Part shown: positions 1 through 10,951 of the stretch, piece by piece
How positions within the stretch are numbered: position 1 is the stretch's first letter
How the letters are laid out: the number at the start of each line of letters is the position of its first letter
Assembly: GCA_050084985.1 (NCBI GenBank)
Contig: JBITNC010000002.1
Location: forward strand, 21,514,001 to 21,578,000
Origin: Nageia nagi
Lineage: Eukaryota > Pinophyta
Length of the DNA stretch: 64,000 nt
Reading direction: 5' to 3'
Program-made: the position numbers and the translations under genes
The notes under the pieces: generated by a model
Database searches by the model: none
Seen by the model: the letters and a program-made list of their open reading frames with translations, nothing else
What the model was told of the DNA's origin: nothing

Positions 1-1
1 G

Positions 2-1133
2 GTATGTATGTAAATTGGAAAAGAGCTTGTACGGTTTGAAGCAAGCACCTAGGCAATGGTATCATAAGTTTGACACTTTCATGATAATAAATAAATTTGT
101 AAGATGTCAATCTGATCATTGTGTGTATGTAAAGAAGACAACAAATGGCAACTATGTAATCTTGCTTTTATATGTGGATGATATGTTGGTAGCAAGATCT
201 AGTATGCAAGATATTGTTGATCTTAAGGAAAAGTTGGCTAATACTTTTGAAATGAAGGATTTGGGTGAAGCTAAACAAATACTTGGAATGAAAATAACAA
301 GAGATAAACAAAACCACTTGCTTAGACTAAGTCAAGAAGATTATATTGATAAGGTTCTTAAAAGGTTCAATATGAATAATGCAAAATCTGTAACTACACC
401 ATTGGCAAAGCATTTTAAACTCACCAAACATTTAAGTCCTAAGACAGATAAGGAAAAGGAGTACATGACTAAAGTTCCCTATGCTTCGACGGTTGGGAGT
501 TTAATGTATGCAATGGTGTGCACTAGACCAGATATAGCACAAGCAGTGGGAGTGGTTAGTAGATTCATGAATAATCCAGGAAAAGGGCATTGGGAAGCAG
601 TTAAATGGATCCTTAGGTATTTAAGGAGTACTTCTCATTACTCTTTATGTTTTGGTGGATCTAACTCTTGTTTGCAAGGTTATGTTGATTCTGACATGGC
701 AGGTGATATATATGGTGGGAGAAGCACTACAGGATATGTGTTTACCATTGGAGGTACAGCGGTGAGTTGGATTTCAAAGCTCCAATAGGTTGTGGCTCTC
801 TCCACTACTGAGGCAGAGTATGTTGCGATCACGGAGGCAAGTAAAGAATTGATTTGGTTGAAGAGATTGATGGAGGAACTGGGAAAGGTGCAGGAGGATG
901 CAAAGCTATGGAGCGATAGCCAGAGTGCTATTCATCTTGCAAAGAACTCAGCCTACCATTCGAGAACCAAGCATATCAAATTGAGGTACCACTTCATCAG
1001 GACAGCGTTGGAGGATGGTTCAGTCAGTTTGGGGAAGATTCACACGTCTCAAAATCCTGTGGACATGTTCACTAAATTTGTTACAAAGGAGAAGTTGGGC
1101 TCTTGCTCAACTTGGATTGGTCTTAAGGAGTAA
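2..1133 (+). pseudogene. copia reverse transcriptase / RNase H (partial, one internal stop)
   Basis: The frame enters from outside the window. It shows the copia RT motif KSLYGLKQAPRQW near the start and the polymerase active site YVDD (LLYVDDMLVA, about 170-190). Next come the linker motif VPYASTVGSLMYAM and the RNase H region with DSDMAGD, GYVFTIGGTAVSW, ALSTTEAEY and SDSQSAIHLAKN. A TAG at 786-788 interrupts the RNase H where relatives have a sense codon, and the same frame continues at once at 792. It ends at 1131-1133 with LKE and a stop. These enzymes would make cDNA in virus-like particles. This copy is inactive unless the stop is an assembly error. Confidence 0.9.
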
Positions 1134-1193
1134 AGGCCAAGATGAGAAGCTTTTGACCCTTGTTGCAGAGGAAGAAGTCTCCAAGTGGGAGAT

Positions 1194-1739
1194 TGTTAGA
1201 AAATGGAGACTACAACTGGTTAGAAAACAGAGAGCAGTTTCTTTCTATTTAACACCAAATTTCAGTTGCCAAGAAGCCATGACACCTGGTTATCAGTTAT
1301 AGAAGGGTTGGGGGTTACCTAATAACCTTCCTGATCCAACTTGGGTTTAAGTTGGGTTAGTTTGTACCTATAAATAAGAGGCTTGAGTTGAGGCATGTAT
1401 TATTGTAGTTTTGACAGCAATTGTGAAGTATATTGTGATTGTTGAGAGAGAGAGATTGTAGTGAGGTTTTGTTGTAACTCCAAAGTGAAGATTGTAGCAA
1501 GGTTATGCTGCTGGTTTGTTACTTGGAGGACTTTGAAGAATGATATGCAAAAGGGTTGAAAGCTTCTCCGTGGATGTAGCCTACATTGGGTGAACCACGT
1601 TATCTCTTGTGTCTCTCTTTGTGTGATTGATGTTCATGGTTATTTGATTTCAGTAGTATGTTTTGAATGTTGTTTCTTTTGCTAAGGAGTAAGAGAATTA
1701 CTGATGCTCTTGATTATATAAACTTATTAAATCCTAACA
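1194..1739 (+). repeat. 3' LTR of the copia element at the window start
   Basis: 546 bp bounded by TGTTAGAA and ATCCTAACA, directly after a purine tract. A TATA-like CCTATAAATAAG lies near 1368-1379, followed by a transcribed-leader-like stretch. Near 1572-1600 it carries GTGGATGTA...GAACCACGTTAT, the hairpin-forming core also seen in the other copia LTRs of this window. No second LTR is in the window, so divergence cannot be judged. Confidence 0.8.
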
Positions 1740-2581
1740 TGTATGTTAAGTAAATATTGCCTTTGTTTACTTAAAAATAGCATAGGTTTGTAGGAAAAAT
1801 CCCTTAAATATTTAATTTGACCTAGACTTAAAAAAAATCAAATCCCTTTGTAGTGGATAAAAAAAAATTAAAGACCCAACAACTTATGTTTGAAAAATAG
1901 GGAAAGGTGGCCATGTGTAAGCTGCGTGGAGGTTGAGAGGCTGGGCAGAGGTGGCAAGGGAGACCAAAGTGTGTAGAAGGGTGGTGAAGGTGGCAGCAGG
2001 AGGAGGAGACCACGTAGTGCGGTGGAGGTCACGTGGGGAAACCAGACGACTGTTGACCGAGAGTACTGGGGCTACGCATGAGGATCTATAAATGTTTCTC
2101 TCCCTCTCACGCATTGTACAAAGCAAAGATGTCAAATGCATGTTAGGAGCCACACATTTGCATGTTCTATGATGCAGGAACGAAGCCATTGAACAGTCTA
2201 CGCAATGTTTACAATTCGTAGAGCCTTCCATCATATCCATTTGGTGCATACCCTATGAGTAATGCAGTCCATGAAACTTTATTTGCATCATGCAAACAAT
2301 TCATGGAGTATCCGGGTGTGTATATCCTACGATCAGTGCAGTCCATGAAACACTGTTTGCATCATGCAGGACCCTTACAATGTTTTGTTTATGGATATCT
2401 TGCAATCATTGGAGGCCAGAAGCCTACATTTTGAGGAGGCATTTTTGTACAAAGGTGAAGCCACTAATAATCAGCTCCCCGCTCTCCCATGCAAACAATT
2501 CATGTAGCAAACACCAGGCATCTCGTCAAATAATTTGCAGACCATTGCAACGTATTCGTTTTGTGGATATCCAGCGATTAG
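1740..2581. other. intergenic stretch with short imperfect repeats, no gene recognised
   Basis: No open frame here resembles a known protein. Two similar blocks of about 36 bases (near 2260-2295 and 2335-2370) share GCAGTCCATGAAAC and TTTGCATCATGCA. Pieces of the same phrase recur near 2490 (GCAAACAATTCATG) and 2575. They may be the remains of a small tandem repeat or an old LTR. Confidence 0.5.
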
Positions 2582-3051
2582 TGTAGTCCAATTAAAGGAT
2601 TTAGACCTAAACTAATCCTCAAGGACCAAGACTAGGAAACTCAATCATACATAAGATAACACAAATATAATGTGGTTCCTCCCTCCTTGGGAGTACATCC
2701 ACAACTAGTTCTCAATTCTCAATCTATGTACCTCTTACAACAATTCTCTTCCTCTCCTACACAACTAGTAGAGTAATCTTACTCCAAAAACTTAGTTATG
2801 TTACAAGAGGAGAGGCCCTCTATTTATAGCTTGAGAGCACCTCCCTAACCTCCCTTTAACCCAAGGGTAAGGTTAGGGTTACAATAAATGTATCACCTAA
2901 CCTTAACCTACCAACTAACCACTTGGTAAAGTCAAAGTCTACATAATAAAGAATTCAATTAATCCCTTAGGGTATCTACATATCTTTTAAGTGATTAATT
3001 GAATTTACAAGGAGTTTAGATATTCACAATATTTCATTACAAATTCTAACA
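2582..3051 (-). repeat. copia-type LTR, minus strand (solo or truncated)
   Basis: Read on the minus strand this starts TGTTAGAATTTGTAATG (3051 downward) and matches the plus-strand LTR at 63499 over nearly its whole length. Shared features include CTATAAATAGAGGGCC and the hairpin GTGGATGTACTCCC / GGGAGGAACCAC (about 2673-2705). The proximal end at 2582 (GGACTACA on the minus strand) is approximate. The sequence at 3052 is gypsy protease and the sequence below 2582 is not, and no target duplication is visible. So this is not a clean insertion, and a rearrangement probably joined the two. Confidence 0.75.
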
Positions 3052-5092
3052 GGTGGAAGATCAACTACAATAATATCTTGGACAACATGAATATTAGGGA
3101 AGGCATTTAAGGTTATTTGAACTCTTTTAACACTACCAACTACATCTACTGAGGAAGAATCTAATTATATGACACCATCAATACATCTTGTAATATACAA
3201 CTTCATTTCATCTGCAACAGCTTTAGGGATCATAGTTATTGCAGTTTCTGTATCAATCATACAATTGTTCACTACCTAAGCTTATAATCTTAGAGATAAA
3301 TATAAAGGTGGGGGTCTTGTTATACCTATTGGAGCTAGAGGGACAACTTTAGACATGGCATAGATAGGATTATCTTCATTTTCCCTTTTTTTACTATTTC
3401 TTAACTTCAAAGCTTCTTGCAAAAGATCTAATTAACCTAGTATCTTTAATGCATCAAATATAATCATCCTAGAAGGAGGTTGTTTTAATTCTTATGGGAT
3501 GGAATTACTTGGTTTCACTTGTTGATGTGTTTTGAAATGTTGAGTAGCCTTTTCTTTATGATAACCAATAATGAAAGGATATCTCAATGTGTTGGGTCTT
3601 TCCTTCTCTGGTACTTCTTTTCTAGTTGTAATGAGATTTGTTTCACTTAGGGCATTAGTACCTAGATTTGATGGAATAGTACCTGAATTAAATGGAACTT
3701 GATAATGTTAGTTTTAAGGTAGAGCTAAGGGAGCTTTAGCTTTATTAGGTTTAGGTTTTACTTGAGTGGATGCTTGATATTGCTAAGTGGTTTGAGGTTG
3801 TTGTGGAATTACTAAAGAAATTACTCTAGTCTGAACATAATTTGCTTATTCTTCAGAATATCCTAAAAGCCAAAAGTTCACCATTGTGACATCAATAGTA
3901 GGATTTGATGTAGCCTTCACCATCTAGTTAGAATGTAAGCCTAAGTACTAATGTTGATACACCACACATGAATCTAGAAAATGAAGAGCTGAACATGGTG
4001 GACACCATTCCATAATGTTCGAAGCAACACTATTTGCAGAATTAGTTATAACAAGATTTTCAATTATTTTAGGAGGATTTATCTATTCTAGATGGTTGAC
4101 CTTGGGTTGGAATCTTGGTTGATACTAATTATTGTATCTTCTATAATTAAAACCATGATTCTACCTTTCTTACAAAGTGAGCTTATTGGTTAGATTCCTG
4201 ATAGTTACCTTTAACTGCCTTATTCTTTTCTCTTCTTGAGATTTAGGTTCAGTACTAATACTTGTGGATGCAAGAGCAAGTAATGCTAGTAACTAATTTT
4301 GGACAATGGGTTTGGGAGGAGGTGGTAAGTTCAGAACTCTAGGGTGACCTATTTATGGAGCCTATTTAGGAGGCATATTTGAAAATAAAGGTATGATTAT
4401 TCTAGGCTACATTTTACCAAAGGATATTAGGGTATGTTCTATAGTTTTTGCTATTTGGTAAATATGTGAGAATGTATCTCCTCACATAACAATAAGCATA
4501 TTAAGGTTAGGAAGAAAAGCTTTCTTGTAATACATCAGAGCTTGTGCATTTGTTGGTCTAATCTTTGTTGGTATGGACTTCCATGTTCTTTCAAATTTGG
4601 TATTAAAATCATCAATAGATTCATGAGGATGTCTTTTGATACATGCTATAAGGCTAAGAAACATGCTATCATCACCATCTGTAGCAAATCTTTTAATTAA
4701 ATCCTAACATAACTCTCCCCATGAATTTATAGATTAGGGTGGTAAGAGTTCTGAACCATTCAATTGTTTTGCCTTCAAAAGAGTGTGATAATAACCTAGT
4801 CATCATAGTTTGATCAATAATTTTAAATCTTGAAGCAAACAAAGATACATCTTGATAATGTCCATATGGCATCTTTTCATAGCCATCATACTTAGGTAAA
4901 ACTTTGAAAGTTGCTTGAGGTATAGGAGGTGAATTAGCAACAATAACCAAAAGATGACTATTATTCCAGGCAAAAAACTTTGCTAGTTGAGCCATACTTG
5001 GAGAATGGGTAGGAGATGAAGGATTTTCAAGGATTGAATCAAATACAATTGAGAGTGGGATTGCCCTTAAAGGTAACAAAGGAGACACAACT
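3052..5092 (-). pseudogene. gypsy gag-protease remnant
   Basis: Minus-strand pieces at 5088-4693 and 4664-4482 encode capsid-like gag. Phrases such as PPIPQATFKVLPKYDG, SFEGKTIEWFRTL and RPTNAQALMYYKKAFLPNL align with the gag of the element at 6660-18093. Farther down, near 3290-3052, a retropepsin-like stretch reads CMIDTETAITMIPKAVADEM and later VVDLPP. Its active-site triad is DTE where the sister element has DSG. Many stops and shifts break the region between 4480 and 3300. It is a dead copy. Confidence 0.75.
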
Positions 5093-5344
5093 CAAGAAAT
5101 ATTTTTCCTAGTCCTCCTATGAGGAATTGATAGCTCTTGAAATCTAGGCTATCTAAGGGAATTTTTGGCACTACTTCTAGTTAGTCTACATTTTTGAGGT
5201 GCAGGGTTCAAAATATTTATTGGTTAATAGCAAAGTCACTAATAAGGTTAATAGAACCCTATAATCTTGAAGGATTTAATTGATAGCACACCAAACGAGG
5301 CTATCAGGCCTACCTACACTCGCGAAATATAGAATTTAGCTCAT

Positions 5345-5362
5345 GTCCCACTAGGCATGCCA
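5345..5362 (-). promoter_or_regulatory. primer-binding site of the minus-strand gypsy element
   Basis: On the minus strand TGGCATGCCTAGTGGGAC, one base different from the site at 7941-7958. It starts with TGG, as expected for pairing with the CCA end of a tRNA. It lies 17 bases inside the LTR end (ATCAATA, 5380). The primer tRNA was not identified. Confidence 0.7.
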
Positions 5363-5379
5363 AAAATAGAGCTGTATAC

Positions 5380-6480
5380 TATTGATCAATATAACGTAAC
5401 CTCAAAGCGTTTGGTTTGGTCATGTTCTTCATTACCCATAATGGTAGGTTCCTTGAAAGAGCAGAAGGTGGGGATGCACTTGTGTTGGTTTTTTACTCAA
5501 TCTCTAGTTTATAATTCGATTCCTATCTATATTAAAGGTCGAAAGTAACAGGAAAGAAATGAAAGGATAAAGAGTTATAAGAAAGAAAAAAGTAAATAAA
5601 AAGAGCTAAAATAAGAAATATACAACCTAGGCATTGTAGCACAAGAAACAATCCATAGTCGAGATTAAGAATAGCAAACTATCTCGCATTTGGGGTCTAA
5701 CAATCATAATACATAGCCATAATTTGAAGAAAATATTTCACACATAACATCCACAAAAGCAATAAATAGCCACTTTGTTGCAAGAGGGCAAAGCATTATC
5801 TGTTTATATTATCATATGTGAATAGATATTATAGATTTGGGCAAATTTGCTAAAATGTTCGACCTTTTTAATCTCTAAAAGTTAGTTATTTATACAACTT
5901 CCCCCCCTCCTTGGGTGGTTAGGTTTCATTAATATACATAATTGCTAGCATTGAATGAAATAACTAAAATATCACTTTTTACATAAATACTACAACTATG
6001 TTAGATTACATAGTGAATAAGTACCAACAACATGACTATCTTTTATAATTTCTGAACAGCCATGTCCATAGAGCTGCAATCCTTCTGACATGTCGTTGAT
6101 TGCTCCTTCTTTGGCCCTATAGCTAATTAAAGATAGCGCTATAGCTATTTGAGTATTTATTTGATTGCAAATTGATGGGTATGATTTGGTACTATGCTCT
6201 GTTAGCTGTTATCTACTTCTCTACAATCTTTATAATCTCTATTGTAGATGTTAGTAATCAGAGTAATGGTGGTTGATGGACATTATGTTAACTTGATTTA
6301 AGAAGAAACTACCACTGTTATGTGAAAATGAGTTGGTTTCGACACATTAACAGGCCTTGATAGTCAAACACTTAAGATAAAATGGACTCAGGTATTCCTT
6401 CTTATGCATTACTCTTACCTTTGCTTGGTAGGTTCTATGTTCTTCGTCTGAGCTTTCTTGATGATCTAGCTCTTTTAATA
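5380..6480 (-). repeat. probable 5' LTR of the minus-strand gypsy element (outer end uncertain)
   Basis: The inner end (minus strand GATCAATA then GTAT) matches the inner end of the Tat-type LTR (AATCAATA then GTAT). A TATA-like GTATAAATAACT lies near 5893-5882 on the minus strand. The distal end is set only by the start of the 100-bp tandem repeat at 6481. It could end earlier, and no clear TG end was found. Confidence 0.45.
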
Positions 6481-6659
6481 CCCATTGATTTCAATCAAAA
6501 ATCATGATGTTATCTCTCAAAATCGATGGGATTTGGTTGATGTATTCATAAATCTTCACCCATTATTACTTGTTCTAAGACCCGTTGATTTTAATCAAAA
6601 ACTATGACATCATCACTCAGAATTGATGGGCTCTATTGATGATTTGGCTCTTTTGAAAC
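6481..6659. repeat. 100-bp tandem repeat, left half (interrupted by gypsy insertion)
   Basis: Two units start at 6481 and 6581 with CCCATTGATTTCAATCAAAA and CCCGTTGATTTTAATCAAAA. Each carries a core like ATGACATCATCACT. The array continues on the far side of the gypsy element at 18094, so the element landed inside it. The last five bases (GAAAC, 6655-6659) are the target duplication. Confidence 0.85.
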
Positions 6660-7930
6660 TGTATATCTATACATAATAAATTCTTTATTAAAGCCCTGGT
6701 GTACTTTACTTTCAATCATGAGTTCATTTTAAAATTCCTGAGAGTTTTCTGAAGCAAATAAAGCATGTCAGAGCGAAATGATGACATCATGGAAGAAGGA
6801 ATAGTCACAATTTTGGTAAAGACCGAGTTTCGGAGATGGTGAGGTCAGCAAGGGGTAATTGAAAAGTCAGAGTCAGTGGATAAAGCATTCTGGAATAGAA
6901 TGATGACATCACAGAGGATAAGATAGTCACATTTTGGTAAAGATTAGGTTCCAAAGATGATGAGGTCAGCAAGGGGTGATTAAAAAGGTCAAAGTCAGTG
7001 GATAAAGCATTCTGGAATAAAATGATGACATCATGGAGGATAAGATAGTCACATTTTGGTAAAGACCAAGTTTTGGAGATGATGAGGTCAGCAAGGGGTG
7101 ATTAAAAAAAATTGAAATCAGTGAATAAAGCACGCCAGAGTGAAACGATGAAGTCACAGAAGAAAAGATAGTCACATTTTGGCAAGAAATAGATCTTAGA
7201 GGAGGTGATACCTGCGAAAGGCAAAATCTTAGTTTTGAGAAGATGTTACCTTCCATGACCTCTCCAGCTCTATAACATTCAGACAAGCGACATATATAGA
7301 TGATGATAGTGAGAAGTGGCCAGAACCTTGAGGCCATTTTTTGTAACAGTTCTATTTTCATTTTCTTGTAACCGTTATTTTTTTAGTATAAGTATATGAA
7401 AATAAAGTGAAAGAAGGGTCAGAAGCCCTAGTATTGCTCTTTACATTTGTTCTCGAAGACCTATAGTTTTTTATTAGTAATATGATACCATGTTGACCTT
7501 TCTTGTCTAGCACTCGTAATTGTTATTCTTAATTAGGTTACATTGTGGTAGCTTGGCATGTTTCCTCAATGATAATTGTGAGCTGTTAGTATAACTGTGT
7601 CTGCATACATGGTAGAGTAAAGTTGGGAAACTATTAGAGAGTGAGAGCTTGTACTGTAGCTGCTACACTAGATTCAGACCAAGGTTTCACACCTTGTGAA
7701 AGCCTGCACTGAACTAGTGATTCACCTTTGCTTTCTCTCTTGTTACCCTAAGCCTTTTTACTTAAATTCCTCGCACTCTACTCCTTTTATTTTCTTTCCT
7801 GTTACTTCTCCTACACCCAATGTATAAGGAACCGGCCTTCTCCGGAGATCAGACTGTCATCATAGTCTGTTCTTGATTTACTTTGGTTAAGATTGTTCAT
7901 GGTGCATATATTACACAATCCTAATCAATA
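6660..7930 (+). repeat. 5' LTR of Tat-type element
   Basis: About 1271 bp, starting TGTATATCTATACATAATAA and ending CCTAATCAATA. It pairs with 16822-18093. It holds a block of 122-bp tandem units (about 6760-7185). A TATA-like AGTATAAGTATATG lies near 7385-7398, followed by a likely leader. The 3' end reads TA rather than the usual CA, but the target duplication supports this boundary. Confidence 0.9.
6760..7185 (+). repeat. 122-bp tandem repeats inside the 5' LTR
   Basis: Units start at 6760, 6882, 7004 and 7127, each with AAAGCA. They share GATGACATCA, GATAGTCACATTTTGGTAAA and GATGAGGTCAGCAAGGGGT. The fourth unit is partial and reads GATGAAGTCA. The block lies upstream of the TATA-like site, where LTR enhancers usually sit. 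The same block is in the 3' LTR (about 16922-17345). TGACATCA resembles plant bZIP binding sites; that role is inference. Confidence 0.85.
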
Positions 7931-7940
7931 GTATTTCTTT

Positions 7941-7958
7941 TGGCATGCCCAGTGGGAC
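7941..7958 (+). promoter_or_regulatory. primer-binding site of Tat-type element
   Basis: TGGCATGCCCAGTGGGAC, ten bases after the 5' LTR end. It begins with TGG and is shared, with one change, by the minus-strand relative at 5345-5362. The matching tRNA was not identified. Confidence 0.7.
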
Positions 7959-8077
7959 ATGAAGAAACTTATTGGCGACTTTGCTGAAGCACTATCTATG
8001 GTATGTATTAAAGCAAATTATTTGTAAATATCATATGTGCTTTTGAACCTTTTATTTTCTTTTGCAACCTAGAGTTT

Positions 8078-9592
8078 ATGTGGACTAGATCTAAAACCAG
8101 AGCAGCAAAAGAAGCATCGAATTTTAGAACGTTAGATGCTCCTAAGAGGAAGACCCTGATCAAGTCCAAGTCTCTGAATAGTATCAGCACCCTAAAATAC
8201 TTTACCAAGCCAGAACCATCCAATCTTCACACTAGAAATACCTCTCCTAAAATGGCTAATCCAGCTCAAAATATTTATTCAGAATGGGACAATGGGGTAC
8301 CAATAGCCCTGGCCATGTTGCACAACATCCCAGCAAATGTTTTCAAAACCCTTCCAGAGTTTGATGCAACTTCAAAAAAAATGGCTTATGAGCATTGTGT
8401 TGATGTAGCTGGCCTAGCTAAAATTCATAATATTCAACATGAAGATGTCATGGTGAGATTACTGGCTTAGTCTTTCAAAGGAAAGGTCCTGGATTGGTAC
8501 AGGGGCCTTCCTAATGGATCTATAACCACTTGGGCTCAACTGGCAGAGCCCTTCATCTTGGAATTTAATGAATTAGGAGATCCTTTTTCTCTGTTAACAT
8601 AGTTCACTTCAATCAAAAGATATGAGCAAGAAAATATCCTTGATTTCAACATTAGATTCCAAAAAACTTGGATGAGAGTCCCAATGCCAGTCAGGCCTCA
8701 ACAATTTCAAGCCTTAATGTATTACCTGAGAGCCTTTCCTCCGGATCTCTCTCTGCAAATCCAAAATTTTGGAGTAAATACTTTCCTAGAGGTCTATAGA
8801 TAAGCAGTATATGCTGAATCCTATCTTATTATAGTTAGAAAATTGCCAAGTCGCATGCCAATGCCTTATTTTCTAGTAACTGCCCAACAATAAATTTTGA
8901 GACCTCAAGTAATTAGTTTGGCTCCACCTCTGGCCAGTATTCCCGCCCCTATTCAATAGTGGCCATCAACCTTGCCAGTCCCTAGAGCTCCCTTGGCCTT
9001 ACCAGCCCCTCATCAGCCTAATATGAATCAAGGAGTAGCTTCATTGACAGAGATTTAGGAACTCCAAAATTTGTGTAGAAATATGGCAAATCAGATTACC
9101 ATTCTAAGCAGGCAAAGCAATGTAAGAAGATATCCTTATCCTACTATAGAAAAGGCTCAGCATGTGTTAAATGAGGATGTAGGCCAAGCTTCCTCTTTCG
9201 GGTCAGCCACTGGTTTATGTTTGGCCTGCAATGATGCTCATGAACAAACAACATGTCTTGTTTATCAGTACCAAGAGTATTTATCAAGAAGTGGGGGTAT
9301 TCCTCTACCTAGTGTAGCTGATGACATGAACCAAGATGTGAACCTGATGAATTTTGCATCAATAGATATAGGAGTTTTTACTGTGGAAACAAGATCAGGG
9401 AAAAAACCCCTAGTCTTCGATATTCCAGAAAGAAAAGTGGAATCCCAAAAGAGTTCTGATTCAGTGGTTCCTAAAAAGCAAGATGCAGTTTTCGATTCTA
9501 AGGAAAAGACCCCAGAAAAGGAAATGGTTTCCCAAAAATTCCCATTTCTAAAAACCAAATCGACACCTAAAGCCAGTGATCAAAATCTCTGA
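8078..9592 (+). pseudogene. gag polyprotein of Tat-type element
   Basis: The frame opens near 8078 (MWTRSKTRAAKEA). The capsid-like part runs from about 8252 to 8830 with ANVFKTLPEFDAT, SFKGKVLDWYRGLP and VRPQQFQALMYYLRAFPP, matching the minus-strand relative and plant gypsy gag. TAG or other stops fall at 8468-8470, about 8599, about 8801 and several later points. From 9071 a second open piece (173 residues) carries CLACNDAHEQTTC, a weak knuckle-like cysteine cluster, and a charged, serine- and lysine-rich tail before the protease. A working gag would form the particle that packages the RNA. Confidence 0.8.
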
Positions 9593-9694
9593 AAGTTAAG
9601 GTTCCCTTCGCTCACCAAGCATCAGAGAAAAGACGATACTCTACAACTTCAAGAAAGATTTACCGATAGGTTTAGAAATAAAATTGGTGAACCT

Positions 9695-10507
9695 TTGGCT
9701 ATCCCAAAGTTCAACATTATGGCGGAGCTAAAGAGAACTCCCACAAGAGTGTCCTTGTTTGAAGCTTTAAAAATTCTCAGGCAAATTGATTTACTGAAAA
9801 TGTCTCTTATAGCATTGAACAAAGGAATGGAAAGAGTGCTTAATCTTTTTGAGACATCGAAATATCCGATGATGGGAAAGAACAAACCTCCAACTTTTTA
9901 TATGAATCTGGAGATTGAGGGATATGTACTTCATAATTGTCTAGTTGACTCTGGGGTAGCTATTACTGTGATGCCTAAAGTAGTGTGCAATGTGATGGGG
10001 TTACCTATGACAAGAACATCCATCAGAGTATTACAATTGGATTCCACACCTGTCAAAATAGTAGGAGTGATCAAAGATGTAGTCCTAAAAATACATAAGT
10101 GTCCCTTTGTAATTATTATTCAGGAAGTTGTAGTTGTTGAGCTACCCCCTTTGTTCGGGCTATGTCTATCTAGAGAATTTACAGCTAAAATAGGGGGTTA
10201 TCTAGCAATGGACTACACCCATTATTTGATCCCTTGTGGAAATAAGAGGGTAATACTGAATAATGAGGAAATTTCTGAGTTTCACGTGGAGAAAAAGGAG
10301 GAGGTTTGTGCAATCTTTAGTGAATTGGAAGAATTAGATGAATTGCTAGAAGAACTACAAATCGAAGACCCTTGTAGTATGAGTATGCTCAACACTATCT
10401 ATGACCTGGAGTTTGGAAATTATTATTTAATAGAACTAGAATCTTTCATCCTGGAACTCACAAGGGAGGATTTCTGGAAAAATGAAATTGTGGGAGATGT
10501 CTTTTGA
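9695..10507 (+). pseudogene. aspartic protease (retropepsin) of Tat-type element
   Basis: A 270-residue open frame. The active-site loop reads LVDSGVAITVMPK (about residues 86-98), followed by hydrophobic strands and VVVELPPLFGLCLSREF, like the flap and second loop of gypsy proteases. It then runs into an acidic tail (EELEELDELLEELQIED). Gag would lie upstream and the RNase H-like domain directly downstream. The DSG triad is intact, unlike the minus-strand relative. It ends in TGA at 10505-10507, where another frame begins the next domain with FDGA. Confidence 0.85.
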
Positions 10508-10951
10508 TGGGGCAAGATCCAAAAATGGAGAGCTGGGATTATCCTGACCAATTCGACTGGTAAAGTACATAGATTTTCTTTCAGACTCACCTAGTTATGT
10601 TCCAATAATGTAGCAGAATATGAAGCTCTTTGTCTTGGACTAGAACAAGCCATCAAAATGAAAATTCAGTGTTTAAGGATCAAAGGGGATTCAGAGTTGA
10701 TCGTGAAATAGGTGACAGGTAAATGTTCAGTCAAGCATCATTATTTGAAATCTTACAGCAATCGGGTTTGGGATCTGTTTGAGCATTTTGAAGCATTACA
10801 TATTCAATCTGTCCCAAGGAAATTCAACCAAGAAGTTGATACCTTAGCACAAATGGGAGCTAATTTTGATCCTACCAATGATTGGTTTCGAAGGAAGGGT
10901 GTTCAACTCATTTTCAGGCCATCAGTTCCAGATAATGATTCCTTTTGGTAG
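10496..10951 (+). pseudogene. second (archaeal-type-like) RNase H domain, before the RT
   Basis: Across one frameshift and two TAGs the translation shows FDGARSKNG (about 10500), GIILTNSTGKVHRFSFRL, NNVAEYEALCLGLEQA, IKGDSELIVK and KFNQEVDTLAQMGAN. These supply the D-E-D-D set of an RNase H fold, and the wording matches the RVT_3-type RNase H found as an extra domain in Tat-lineage retrotransposons. It sits between protease and RT. The ordinary gypsy RNase H is present separately after the RT, so the element has two. Its role would be RNA removal during cDNA synthesis. Position and type are visible; lineage is inference. Confidence 0.75.

Larger units (their letters stand above)
1..1739 (+). 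mobile_element. Ty1/copia element, 3' part only
   Basis: The window opens inside a copia polyprotein (RT then RNase H) that ends at about 1131. A purine-rich stretch (AAGTGGGAG, about 1184-1192) and an LTR with TGTTAG...CTAACA ends (1194-1739) follow. The order RT, RNase H, PPT, LTR fixes the plus strand and the copia class. The 5' LTR, gag, protease and integrase lie outside the window. The reading frame is broken by only one stop in the part that can be seen, so this is among the less decayed elements here. Confidence 0.9.
3052..6480 (-). mobile_element. Ty3/gypsy element, minus strand, truncated and decayed
   Basis: On the minus strand the order is LTR (from about 6480 down to 5380), primer-binding site (5362-5345), gag (about 5090-4480) and protease (about 3300-3052). 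It is cut at 3051 just after the protease motif VVDLPP. Gag and protease match the plus-strand Tat-type element at 6660-18093, and the primer-binding site differs by one base, so both belong to one lineage. RT and integrase are missing. The outer LTR end is not certain. Confidence 0.75.

Noticed and set aside
10712-10951. Reading the 79-codon frame as a separate small gene
   Set aside because: It is the C-terminal half of the second RNase H domain, cut off by a TAG from the part upstream.
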